This document shows positions 16,776 to 24,484 of a stretch of 64,000 nt of DNA, one piece after another; position 1 is the stretch's first letter; the number at the start of each line of letters is the position of its first letter. A model generated the notes under the pieces. The model did no database searches. It was not told where the DNA came from and saw only the letters and a list, made by a program, of their open reading frames with translations. Made by a program: the position numbers and the translations under genes. Origin of the DNA: Streptomyces sp. Q6 (GTDB lineage: Bacteria; Actinomycetota; Actinomycetes; Streptomycetales; Streptomycetaceae); contig NZ_CP146022.1 in assembly GCF_036967205.1 (NCBI RefSeq), positions 5,022,001 through 5,086,000 on the forward strand, given 5' to 3'.

Positions 16776-17686
16776 GTGCGCCCGGCTCCGACGCGCCCGG
16801 TCCTGCTCGTCGGCGCCCTGCTCGTCGCCGCGCTGCTCACGGCGTGCGGCTTCATGCCGCCCGCCGCGGCGGCGGACCGCGCCACCTGGACGATCACCCC
16901 GTCCGCGGGCGGCGGGTCACGGCCCGCCGCCTCGGACGGGCGCCCGTACATCTACGCGGAAGGCACCCCCGGCACCACCCTGGAGGACAAGGTGGCCGTC
17001 ACCAATCCGACCTCCGAGCCCCTGCGGGTGGCGCTGCGCGGCGCCGACGCCGACAACCGGTCCGACGGCGCGCTCGACGTCCGGGCCGAGGCGCGGGACG
17101 TCGGCGCCTGGATCACGTTCGCCGAGAAGTCCGTGAAGGTACCCGCCCGCACCCGCGCCGAGATCCCCTTCACCGTGCACGTCCCGGCGGGCGCCACACC
17201 GGGCGACCACCCGGGCGTGATCGTCGCGAGCGCAGGTGCGCGACGGGCCGGGGTCAGCGTGCACCTGCGGGTGAGCGGCCCCACCCTCGCCGCGCTCACC
17301 GTCGAGCACGTACGCGTCGACGGGGACTCGATCGCGTACGACGTCGTGAACCGCGGCAACACGACCCTCACCCCGCGCCTCACGGTCCGCGCCGACGGCG
17401 TCCTCGGCGCCGTCCTCGACCGGCCGCCGCGCACCCTGCCGGTGGAACTGCTGCCGGGACGCCGCGTCCGCCTCACCGAACCCTGGCCGGACGCACCGTC
17501 GCTCGACGCCGTCGACGTGAAGGTGACGGTCACGGCGGGCGGCGGCGCGGCCGACTCGGCGACGACGACCGCCCGGTTCGTGCCGTGGGGAGCGCTCGCG
17601 GGAGCCCTGGCCGTGCTCGCCGGCGCGGGCGCCGCCGCCACCGTCCACGTACGCCGCCGAAGGCAAGGCCAAGGAGTACGCCATGA
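16776..17686 (+). CDS. DUF916/WxLIP-like secreted membrane protein, frameshifted near its 3' end
   Basis: About 303 residues. A signal peptide (LLVGALLVAALLTACG has a lipobox-like LTAC) is followed by a DUF916-like domain (~35-155: YIYAEGTPGTTLEDKVAVTN, cited in part; RAEIPFTVHVP; PGDHPGVIVAS) and a second Ig-like domain. It ends in one membrane helix and a basic tail. In the given sequence its frame has no stop after the helix. A stop in the +2 frame (17684-17686) overlaps the next ATG as ATGA, so one base appears to be missing around 17655-17665. The GTG at 16776 is the best start. Confidence 0.62.
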
Positions 17687-18834
17687 ACCGCCGCAGCGCC
17701 CGTGCCTCGCGGCTGCTGACCGTCCTCGTCCTCGCGGCGGCCCTGCTCGCGGGCACCGCGCCCTGGGCGGCCGCCGCCGACCGGCCCACCGTCACCCTCT
17801 CCAAGTCGCAGGCCGGAACCGGTGGTTCGATCACCGTGAAGGGCGCGCACTGGCGGCCGAAGGCGCTGCTCATGCTGCTGATCTGCGGGCAGTCGAGCCC
17901 GGAGCGCGGCGTCATCGGCGGCACCAACTCCTGCGCCAACGCCGACGGGCTCGCCGTCACCACCGGCGCCGACGGGAGGTTCAGCAAGAAGCTGCCCGTC
18001 GCCGAGCCGCCCAAGGCGTGCCCGTGCGTCGTCCACGTGGCGACCGTGATGGGCGAGAAGGCCGCCGCGGACGCCGCGTTCACGGTGGCGGGCCACCCGG
18101 TGAAACCGCTCCCCGCCGAGTCCGGCGACGGCCGGCTGTCCATGGTCACCGACACCCGGCTCGACGGCTCCAGCGGCATCCTCACCTGGTTCGGCGCCCC
18201 GCCCGCGCGCACCTTCACCTTCACCGTGGGCAACGTCGGCCCGACGCCCGTCAGGAACCCCGTCTTCCAGGTCGGCACCTCGCACGGCGTGTTCGCGCCC
18301 CAGTGGGAGGAACAGCAGTGGCGCGGCACCATCGCCCCCGGCCGCAAGGCGCGGATCAAGCTCCCCGTCGAGCTGACGGCCGGCGCGAACGGCAACTACC
18401 TCGTCTCCCTCAAGTACGAGGGCAAGGTCCTCGCCGAACAGCCGTGGGGCGTGGGCCGCCCCTGGGGCGTGACGCTCTTCTGGATCCTGCTGTGCGTCGT
18501 CGTCCCCGCCGCCGTCTTCCGGATCGGCATGGCGATCGTGGACCGGCTGCGCCCCCGCGACCGGTTCGCGAGCGGACGTCACCGCGGCAGCCAGCGCCTG
18601 TCCGAACTCACCGTGAAGCTCCCGAGGCTGAGCCTTCCGCAGCGGCCCCCGCGCGCCGGCGCCCCGGACCGGGAGCCGTATCCCGTACCCGACGAGGGGC
18701 TCGCGCCCGGCGGCGCCGGCCCGTCCCCGTCCACCCTGCCCTGGTTCACCCCGGACACCCGTCCGGGCGGACCCGCGGCCGGGCAGCTCTCCGCACCGAA
18801 CGACCCCAGTCACACGACGAAAGGACCTACGTGA
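17683..18834 (+). CDS. Secreted membrane-anchored protein with neocarzinostatin-like domain
   Basis: 383 residues with AAGGAG six bases before the ATG. A signal peptide ends near AAAADRP. Residues ~30-145 look like a neocarzinostatin-type Ig-like fold (VTLSKSQAGTGGSITVKG, with paired Cys in NSCANADG and ACPCVVHV). A second beta domain (FTFTVGNVGPTPVRNPVF) then resembles CARDB/NEW3-type modules. A membrane helix (FWILLCVVVPAAVF) and a ~90-residue Pro-rich cytoplasmic tail follow. It overlaps both neighbours (ATGA and GTGA), so it is strictly coupled within the cluster. Confidence 0.75.
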   Translation: MNRRSARASRLLTVLVLAAALLAGTAPWAAAADRPTVTLSKSQAGTGGSITVKGAHWRPKALLMLLICGQSSPERGVIGGTNSCANADGLAVTTGADGRFSKKLPVAEPPKACPCVVHVATVMGEKAAADAAFTVAGHPVKPLPAESGDGRLSMVTDTRLDGSSGILTWFGAPPARTFTFTVGNVGPTPVRNPVFQVGTSHGVFAPQWEEQQWRGTIAPGRKARIKLPVELTAGANGNYLVSLKYEGKVLAEQPWGVGRPWGVTLFWILLCVVVPAAVFRIGMAIVDRLRPRDRFASGRHRGSQRLSELTVKLPRLSLPQRPPRAGAPDREPYPVPDEGLAPGGAGPSPSTLPWFTPDTRPGGPAAGQLSAPNDPSHTTKGPT

Positions 18835-20219
18835 GCACGCTACGGAGAGCCGGTGCGGCCGGTTGCGCCCTGATTCTGTCCGGTGCGGGGCTGTGGCTCG
18901 CCGCGGCGCCGGCGCAGGCGGCCGAGTCGAGCTTCAAGACGGAGTGCATCCCGCCCTCCATCTCGGGGCTCCCCCCGGTGCAGGGCACCACGGTGGCCGA
19001 CATCACCGCCCCGGCCACCGCCAAGGTCGGCGACGAGATCGACGTGGTCTGGAAGACGACGCAGGCCGCGTCGAAGAACCCGGACGTCCTCGACCTCGAC
19101 GCCGACACCGTCCAGCCGACGGGCACCGTGAAACTGGGCGGGGCCCAGACCGGCGACCTCAAGGTGCAGGGGCCCCGGAAGAATCCGGCGATCAAGAAGA
19201 ACAGCCCGATGGTCCTGTCCGACATGACGGGCAAGCTGAAACTGACCAAGGCCGGGGACGTGACGCTGACCCCGGACGCGTACACCATCAACGTCAGCAA
19301 GCCGATCTCCACCGACACCAAGTGCACGCCGAAGGAGACGGTCAAGCCCGCGGTGACCATCAAGGTCACGGACGGCGGGGGCTCGACGGGCGGGACGACG
19401 TCCACGGGCGGCACCACGTCGACCGGCGGCACCACGTCGACCGGCGGTACGACGTCGACCGGCGGAACCTCCTCGACCGGCGGAACCTCGTCCACCGGCG
19501 GCACGACCTCGACGGGCGGTACGTCGTCCACCGGCGGCGGCGACACCGGCGGTGGCGGCGGGCAGTCCGACTTCACCGGCAAGGAGGTCGAGATCCCGTA
19601 CGCCTGCAAGACCCCCATCGGCGACAAGAACGCGACGTCCCCGGTGCAGATCAACGCCAAGAAGGACGGCGGGAACTACGCCCTGACCGTCAAGTTCAAG
19701 AAGTCCGTGATGGACAGCCCCGCCGACATCCCGGCGGACTCGGTCAAGCCGTCGATGGCGGTGAAGCTCGGCGGCGCCGACAGCGGCACGGTCGCGGTCG
19801 AGGGCCCGACCAACAAGGAACCGATCAAGTCCGGCGACCCGATGACCATCCCCGACCTGACCGGCACCTACAAGCCGGGCGCCGACGGCAAGTCGACGCT
19901 CTCGCCGGGCGTCCTCACGGTCAAGGCCCTGGGCACGACGACGACCTGCACCCCCACCAAGACGGAGGTCTCCCTGGAGATCGACACCACGGCGGTGGAG
20001 GGCGGCGCGACCGGCTCGGGCACCGGCTCGGGTTCGGCCTCCGGCTCCGCGGGCGGCTCGGCGGGCGGCGGCGACGCCACCGGCGGCGGCCTCGCCGAGA
20101 CCGGCGCCGCCCACGACGGCGCCCTGCGCGCCCTCGGCCTGGTGGCCGGCACGGTGATCCTGCTGGGCGGCGCGGTGTTCACGTTCCTGCCACGGACACG
20201 GCGCGCGATCAGGAGGTGA
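18831..20219 (+). CDS. Cell-wall-sorted protein (LAETG) with two DUF6801-like domains and a Gly/Thr/Ser repeat linker
   Basis: 462 residues from the GTG at 18831 (AAAGGA six bases upstream; 4-bp overlap with the previous stop). A signal peptide ends near AQAAE. Two copies of the domain in 15970-16686 follow (about 30-180 and 240-390); the second copy shares LGG-x-x-SGT and VLTVKALGTTTTCTP with that protein almost exactly. They are joined by eight GGT(T/S)ST hexapeptides. The end has LAETG, a hydrophobic helix and RTRRAIRR. LAxTG is the class E sortase motif in Streptomyces (as in long chaplins). Confidence 0.8.
   Translation: MSTLRRAGAAGCALILSGAGLWLAAAPAQAAESSFKTECIPPSISGLPPVQGTTVADITAPATAKVGDEIDVVWKTTQAASKNPDVLDLDADTVQPTGTVKLGGAQTGDLKVQGPRKNPAIKKNSPMVLSDMTGKLKLTKAGDVTLTPDAYTINVSKPISTDTKCTPKETVKPAVTIKVTDGGGSTGGTTSTGGTTSTGGTTSTGGTTSTGGTSSTGGTSSTGGTTSTGGTSSTGGGDTGGGGGQSDFTGKEVEIPYACKTPIGDKNATSPVQINAKKDGGNYALTVKFKKSVMDSPADIPADSVKPSMAVKLGGADSGTVAVEGPTNKEPIKSGDPMTIPDLTGTYKPGADGKSTLSPGVLTVKALGTTTTCTPTKTEVSLEIDTTAVEGGATGSGTGSGSASGSAGGSAGGGDATGGGLAETGAAHDGALRALGLVAGTVILLGGAVFTFLPRTRRAIRR
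19389..19532 (+). repeat. Eight in-frame 18-bp coding repeats
   Basis: Eight tandem 18-bp units, each encoding GGT(T/S)ST and differing mainly at third positions, lie between the two domains of the LAETG protein. Such linkers change length easily by slippage and act as flexible wall-spanning spacers. Confidence 0.85.
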
Positions 20220-20386
20220 CGGCTCCGGGCGGATCTCCGGGAGGACGGGCGCCGGGGTGCGCCTGACCGAGGCGGCCGACGTGCCGCGGGGCCTCCTCGC
20301 GCGCCCCGCCTCGGCCCGGCCCGGCGTCGTGCGGCCGAACAGAGGCTCCGGGCCCTCGGTGGGCCCTGACCGTGGGCCCCGACGTG

Positions 20387-20424
20387 CGAGAACCCCGCCG
20401 CACCGAAGTGCGACGGGGTTCTCG
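20387..20424. terminator. Bidirectional terminator between surface cluster and POT gene
   Basis: A near-perfect stem: an 11-bp outer arm CGAGAACCCCG / CGGGGTTCTCG, one mismatch, 5 more pairs and a CGAA tetraloop. It lies between the convergent genes ending at 20219 (+) and 20442 (-). Confidence 0.85.
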
Positions 20425-20441
20425 GAGCCGTACGGGATCCG

Positions 20442-21935
20442 TCAGTTGACGGAGCCCATCAGTTCCTTGACCTTGCGGCGGTACATCCAGATACCGACGC
20501 CGGCCGCGACCGCGAGGGCGGCCTCGATGGCGACGGCGCCCGTGGTGTTCAGGTCGACGCCGGCCGTCGAGAGCAGGCCGGTGACGGAGTCGCCCGCGGT
20601 GACCGCGAGGAACCAGACACCCATCATCTGCGAGCCGTACTTCGCCGGGGCCATCTTGGTCGTGACCGAGAGGCCGACCGGGGAGAGGCAGAGCTCACCG
20701 ACGGTCTGGATGAAGTAGATCGCGACGAGCCACATCGGGGAGACCTTGCCGCCGTTGTTGGCGGTGTCGATCAGCGGGATGAGGAAGACGACGAAGGAGA
20801 TACCGATCAGCGCGAGCGACGACGCGAACTTGACGGCGGTGCTCGGCTCCTTGCCGCGCTTGTTCAGCCACAGCCAGCCGGACGCGACCACGGGGGCCAG
20901 CGCCATGATGAAGATCGGGTTCAGCGACTGGTACCAGGAGGTCGGGAAGTCGAAGCCGAGCAGCGAGTTGGTGGTCGAGGACTCGCCGAAGATCGACAGC
21001 GTCGAGCCGTTCTGGTCGTAGATCATCCAGAAGATGGCGGCGACGACGAAGAACCACACGTAACCGGAGAGCTTGGACTGCTCCTCGCCCGTCAGCTCCT
21101 TGTCGCGCTTCATGCGGACCAGGACGGCGATCGGGATGATCAGGCCGATCAGCGTCAGCGGGACGAGCACCCAGTTGATCGTGTACGTGCCGGTGGCGAC
21201 GACGATCACGTAGAAGACCGCGGCGACGGCCGCCCAGACCAGGCTGGTGCGCAGCGCCTTCGACTTCTCCTGGGCGGAGGCCGGCTTGACGACGATGTCG
21301 CTCTCGGAGCTCAGGTGGCGGGTGCCGAGCAGGAATTGGCCGAGGCCGAGCGCCATGCCGACCGCGGCGAGCGCGAAGCCCAGGTGCCAGTTGACGTTCT
21401 CACCGACGGTGCCGATGGTCAGCGGCGCGAGGAAAGCACCCAGGTTGATGCCGATGTAGAAGACGGTGAAGCCGGCGTCACGACGCGGGTCCTCCGGGCC
21501 GTCGTACAGGTGGCCGACCATCGTGGAGATGTTGGCCTTGAGCAGACCCGAGCCGAGCGCCACGAGCGCGAGGCCCGCGAAGAACGAACCCGAGGTCGGC
21601 AGGGCCAGTGTGATGTGGCCGAGGATCACGATGCCGCCACCGATGGCCACCGTCTTGCGGGGACCCCAGAAGCGGTCGGCGAACCAGCCGCCGGGCATGG
21701 CGAGCAGGTAGACCATCGACATGTAGACCGAGTAGATCGCCGTGGCCGTGGCGGGGTTCATGTGAAGCCCGCCGGGAGCGATCAGGTACAGCGGGAGAAG
21801 GGCCTTCATGCCGTAGAAGCTGAAGCGCTCCCACATCTCGGTCATGAAGAGAGTGGCCAGTCCGCGGGGGTGGCCGAAGAAGGTCTTCTCAGAGCCGGGG
21901 GTACCGGCCGAGTCCTTCGTCAGGCTGGACGCCAT
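20442..21935 (-). CDS. POT/PTR-family proton-dependent oligopeptide transporter
   Basis: 497 residues from the ATG at 21935 (GAGGAT seven bases upstream on the minus strand). About 14 membrane helices. The helix-1 motif TEMWERFSFYGM contains the ExxER proton-coupling signature of peptide transporters; GLLKANISTMVG and FTVFYIGINLGAFLAP are the PTR2 signatures. It imports di- and tripeptides with protons. It is preceded by a leader of nearly 500 bp holding a T-tailed hairpin and short ORFs (see 22122-22213), suggesting regulated elongation. It diverges from the two-component system at 22420. Confidence 0.93.
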   Translation of the reverse strand: MASSLTKDSAGTPGSEKTFFGHPRGLATLFMTEMWERFSFYGMKALLPLYLIAPGGLHMNPATATAIYSVYMSMVYLLAMPGGWFADRFWGPRKTVAIGGGIVILGHITLALPTSGSFFAGLALVALGSGLLKANISTMVGHLYDGPEDPRRDAGFTVFYIGINLGAFLAPLTIGTVGENVNWHLGFALAAVGMALGLGQFLLGTRHLSSESDIVVKPASAQEKSKALRTSLVWAAVAAVFYVIVVATGTYTINWVLVPLTLIGLIIPIAVLVRMKRDKELTGEEQSKLSGYVWFFVVAAIFWMIYDQNGSTLSIFGESSTTNSLLGFDFPTSWYQSLNPIFIMALAPVVASGWLWLNKRGKEPSTAVKFASSLALIGISFVVFLIPLIDTANNGGKVSPMWLVAIYFIQTVGELCLSPVGLSVTTKMAPAKYGSQMMGVWFLAVTAGDSVTGLLSTAGVDLNTTGAVAIEAALAVAAGVGIWMYRRKVKELMGSVN

Positions 21936-22121
21936 GGTCGATCCTCGTGGGGTGTCGGGACGCGCGTACGCGGCAGCGATTGCGCGCCCGGTGGGGGGCG
22001 GCCGGCACCGGAGTCCTACCGTCCTCCCCACGCCAGAGGGGATCTGGTACGGCGGACCCGAGATCCACACCTCGCACGCATCCTTGCGCGCGGGGCCCGG
22101 CCACAGGTCATTCCTTTCAAC

Positions 22122-22136
22122 GCTGACGTCGTCAGC
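22122..22136. promoter_or_regulatory. 15-bp perfect palindrome in the POT leader
   Basis: GCTGACG-t-CGTCAGC is a perfect inverted repeat with a one-base centre. It sits just downstream (minus strand) of the T-tailed hairpin and about 190 bp before the POT start codon. It may be a protein operator or a second RNA hairpin. Confidence 0.45.
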
Positions 22137-22187
22137 TCACACATAAAAGGGACCTTGGGTGCGCAGTGCGCTCCAAAGGTCCCCCAT
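22137..22187 (-). CDS. Candidate 16-codon leader ORF spanning the hairpin
   Basis: An ATG at 22187 opens MGDLWSALRTQGPFYV then TGA. An upstream mini-ORF (22213-22187, MVTERLMH) ends in TAA sharing its last base with this ATG (TAATG), so the two could be coupled. The 16-codon frame runs through the whole hairpin, so ribosomes on it would melt the terminator. No good Shine-Dalgarno is visible, so translation is unproven and this may be chance. Confidence 0.3.
   Translation of the reverse strand: MGDLWSALRTQGPFYV
22145..22183 (-). terminator. T-tailed hairpin (attenuator candidate) in the POT leader
   Basis: On the minus strand GGGACCTT...AAGGTCCC (22183-22149) closes a 19-nt GC-rich inner part that itself contains GCGC/GCGC. 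It is followed directly by TTTTAT (22148-22143). This is the form of an intrinsic terminator, placed upstream of the POT gene with no other minus-strand gene before it, hence a likely attenuator. Confidence 0.6.
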
Positions 22188-22407
22188 TAGTGCATCAGGC
22201 GTTCGGTCACCATACGACACGACAGTGCGGCATATGGAAGGACTTGAGAGATGGATCACAGGCCCCTGTGGAACCGCCGCGCTGAATCCAAGGCGTTCTC
22301 CAGGATCGCACCCCACAGCCTGAGGGTGTGACGGCGGAGGGAGAGATTCCGTTTCGGTCGGCGGACCGCTGTGCCCGATCACCCGGCGGCCGTCGTCCGG
22401 CGCGGAC
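22188..22407. other. Rest of the intergenic region between the POT leader and the response regulator
   Basis: About 220 bp with no supported gene. TATGGT (minus strand, near 22216-22221) could be a -10 for the POT transcript, though no good -35 was found at the proper distance. Nothing else stands out. Confidence 0.35.
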
Positions 22408-22413
22408 TACCAT
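22408..22413 (+). promoter_or_regulatory. -10 box for a leaderless response-regulator transcript
   Basis: TACCAT ends 6 bp before the ATG at 22420 and there is no Shine-Dalgarno, so initiation at or next to the start codon is likely. No convincing -35. Confidence 0.4.
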
Positions 22414-22419
22414 CACCCC

Positions 22420-23097
22420 ATGACCCGTGTACTGCTCGCCGAGGACGACGCGTCCATCTCGGAGCCGCTGGCCCGCGCCCTGCGCAGGGAGGGTTACGAG
22501 GTCGAAGTCCGCGAGGACGGCCCCACCGCCCTCGACGCCGGACTTCAGGGAAGCATCGATCTCGTCGTACTCGACCTGGGCCTGCCCGGGATGGACGGCC
22601 TCGAAGTGGCCCGCCGACTGCGCGCCGAGGGGCACACGGTGCCGATCCTGATCCTCACCGCCCGCGCCGACGAGGTCGACACGGTCGTCGGCCTCGACGC
22701 CGGCGCCGACGACTACGTGACCAAGCCCTTCCGCCTCGCCGAACTGCTCGCCCGCGTCCGGGCCCTGCTGCGGCGCGGCTCCGCCGAGCCCAAGGAGACG
22801 CCCGCCACGCACGGCGTGCGCATCGACGTCGAGTCGCACCGCGCCTGGATGGGCGACGAGGAACTCCAGCTCACGGCGAAGGAGTTCGACCTGCTGCGGG
22901 TCCTCGTGCGCGACGCGGGCCGGGTCGTCACCCGCGACCAGCTGATGCGCGAGGTCTGGGACACCACCTGGTGGTCGTCGACCAAGACGCTGGACATGCA
23001 CATCTCGTGGCTCAGGAAGAAGCTCGGCGACGACGCGGCGAACCCGCGCTACATCGCCACGGTGCGCGGCGTCGGCTTCCGCTTCGAGAAGAGCTGA
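22420..23097 (+). CDS. OmpR-family response regulator
   Basis: 225 residues. The receiver domain (1-120) has the acidic pair E8-D9, phosphoacceptor D52 (VVLDLGLPG) and the Lys of VTKPFR. The C-terminal winged helix (about 130-223) has LTAKEFDLLRVLV, TKTLDMHISWLRKKL and VRGVGFRF. It activates or represses genes when phosphorylated by the kinase encoded 51 bp downstream. It is transcribed away from the POT gene; the phased 11-bp CTCAG repeats at 3617 are of the type such regulators bind, but no link is shown. Confidence 0.93.
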   Translation: MTRVLLAEDDASISEPLARALRREGYEVEVREDGPTALDAGLQGSIDLVVLDLGLPGMDGLEVARRLRAEGHTVPILILTARADEVDTVVGLDAGADDYVTKPFRLAELLARVRALLRRGSAEPKETPATHGVRIDVESHRAWMGDEELQLTAKEFDLLRVLVRDAGRVVTRDQLMREVWDTTWWSSTKTLDMHISWLRKKLGDDAANPRYIATVRGVGFRFEKS

Positions 23098-23148
23098 GCC
23101 CCGCGCCGGTGACCCCGGTCCCGGGCGCCGATCCGGGACACTGAGGGC

Positions 23149-24426
23149 ATGCGCCGCCGTCTGATCAACTCCACGCTCGCCGTCGTCCTGGTCGTGATCG
23201 CCGTGTTCGGGGTCTCCCTCGTCATCGTGGAGACCCGGACCATCACCAACAGCGCCCAGGAACGCGTCGAGTCGGAGGCCGTCCGCCTCGCCTCCATCGT
23301 GGACAGCCGGCTGCTCAGCGAGGAGCAGATCAACGGCGACATCCTCAAGGACCAGGTCGCCACCGAGCGGTACGCGGTGATCCGGATGCCGGACCGCGCC
23401 CCGATCCACATCGGCACCGAGCCCGACGGCGACGTCATCAAGTACACCGCCACCGGCGAGCAGGGCGAGCAGGTCACCGTCGAGGAGCCCCGCTCCACCG
23501 TCACCCGCGAGGTCGGCCGCACCCTGCTGATCATCGCGGGCGTCGCGCTGCTCGCCGTCGTCGCCGCCGTCCTGCTCGCCGTACGGCAGGCCAACAGGCT
23601 CGCCTCCCCGCTCACCGACCTGGCCTCCACCGCGGAGCGCCTCGGCTCCGGCGACCCGCGCCCGCGGCACAAGCGCTACGGCGTCCCCGAGCTGGACCGC
23701 GTCGCCGACGTCCTCGACGGTTCGGCGGAGCGGATCGCGCGCATGCTCACGGCCGAGCGGCGACTGGCCGCCGACGCCTCGCACCAGCTGCGCACGCCCC
23801 TCACCGCGCTGTCCATGCGCCTCGAGGAGATCACCATGACCGACGATCTGGACGAGGTGAAGGAGGAGGCGACGATCGCGCTCGCGCAGGTCGAGCGGCT
23901 CACCGACGTCGTCGAGCGGCTGCTCACCAACTCCCGCGACCCGCGCACCGGTTCGGCCGTCACCTTCGACCTCGACGAGGTGATCAAGCAGCAGCTGGAG
24001 GAGTGGCGGCCCGCCTATCGCGGCGAGGGGCGCGCGATCGTCTCGTCGGGCAAGCGGCATCTCACCGCGGTCGGCACCCCGGGCGCGGTCGCCCAGGTCC
24101 TGGCCGCGCTGATCGAGAACTCACTGATGCACGGTGGCGGCACCGTCGCCCTGCGCACCCGTGTCACCGGCAACCAGACCGTCGTCGAGGTCACGGACGA
24201 GGGCCCCGGCGTCCCGTCGGAGCTCGGCTCGCGGATCTTCGAGCGGACCATCAGCGGCCGGAACTCGACGGGCATCGGCCTCGCCGTCGCCCGCGACCTC
24301 GCCGAGGCCGACGGCGGCCGGCTCGAAATGCTCCAGGCGGCGCCGCCCGTCTTCGGCCTGTTCCTGTCCCGTACGCCCCTGAGGAAGCCGGCGGACGGCG
24401 ACGACGAGGGCCAGATGATCAGGTGA
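23149..24426 (+). CDS. Sensor histidine kinase
   Basis: 425 residues. One membrane helix lies near residues 7-28, an extracytoplasmic sensor region of ~95 residues follows, and a second helix lies near 126-146. HAMP (about 147-200) and DHp with phospho-acceptor H212 (SHQLRTPL) lead to HATPase_c with N-box ALIENSLMHGGG, G1 VTDEGPGVP and G2 TGIGLAVARDL. Cognate to the response regulator just upstream. Its last codons lie in a four-copy 17-bp tandem repeat that runs into the convergent GtrA gene. Confidence 0.93.
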   Translation: MRRRLINSTLAVVLVVIAVFGVSLVIVETRTITNSAQERVESEAVRLASIVDSRLLSEEQINGDILKDQVATERYAVIRMPDRAPIHIGTEPDGDVIKYTATGEQGEQVTVEEPRSTVTREVGRTLLIIAGVALLAVVAAVLLAVRQANRLASPLTDLASTAERLGSGDPRPRHKRYGVPELDRVADVLDGSAERIARMLTAERRLAADASHQLRTPLTALSMRLEEITMTDDLDEVKEEATIALAQVERLTDVVERLLTNSRDPRTGSAVTFDLDEVIKQQLEEWRPAYRGEGRAIVSSGKRHLTAVGTPGAVAQVLAALIENSLMHGGGTVALRTRVTGNQTVVEVTDEGPGVPSELGSRIFERTISGRNSTGIGLAVARDLAEADGGRLEMLQAAPPVFGLFLSRTPLRKPADGDDEGQMIR

Positions 24427-24484
24427 CGCGGCTGATGAGATGGCGCGGGTGATCAGGTGACGCGGGTGATCAGATGACGCGGGT
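24417..24484. repeat. 17-bp tandem repeat x4 across the convergent gene ends
   Basis: Four head-to-tail 17-bp units (24417-24433, 24434-24450, 24451-24467, 24468-24484) share the consensus GATCAGGTGACGCGGGT with 1-4 differences. The array includes the histidine-kinase stop (24424-24426) and the last five codons plus stop of the GtrA gene (minus). It therefore supplies stop codons on both strands and leaves only 43 bp between the genes. Confidence 0.85.

Noticed and set aside
16650-20219. A single plus-strand open frame of 1,189 codons across the surface-protein cluster
   Set aside because: It joins the DUF916-like gene and the LAETG protein through the wrong frame of the neocarzinostatin-like gene; the middle part has no protein-like sequence.
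22144-22190. T-box riboswitch in the POT leader
   Set aside because: The hairpin is GC-rich and T-tailed, but no T-box sequence or specifier stem could be found upstream.
22137-22382. An 81-residue minus-strand protein in the POT leader
   Set aside because: It has no ribosome site and its sequence is not protein-like; only the terminal 16-codon part is kept as a weak leader candidate.
24417-24484. CRISPR-like repeat array
   Set aside because: The 17-bp units are directly adjacent without spacers and there are no cas genes.
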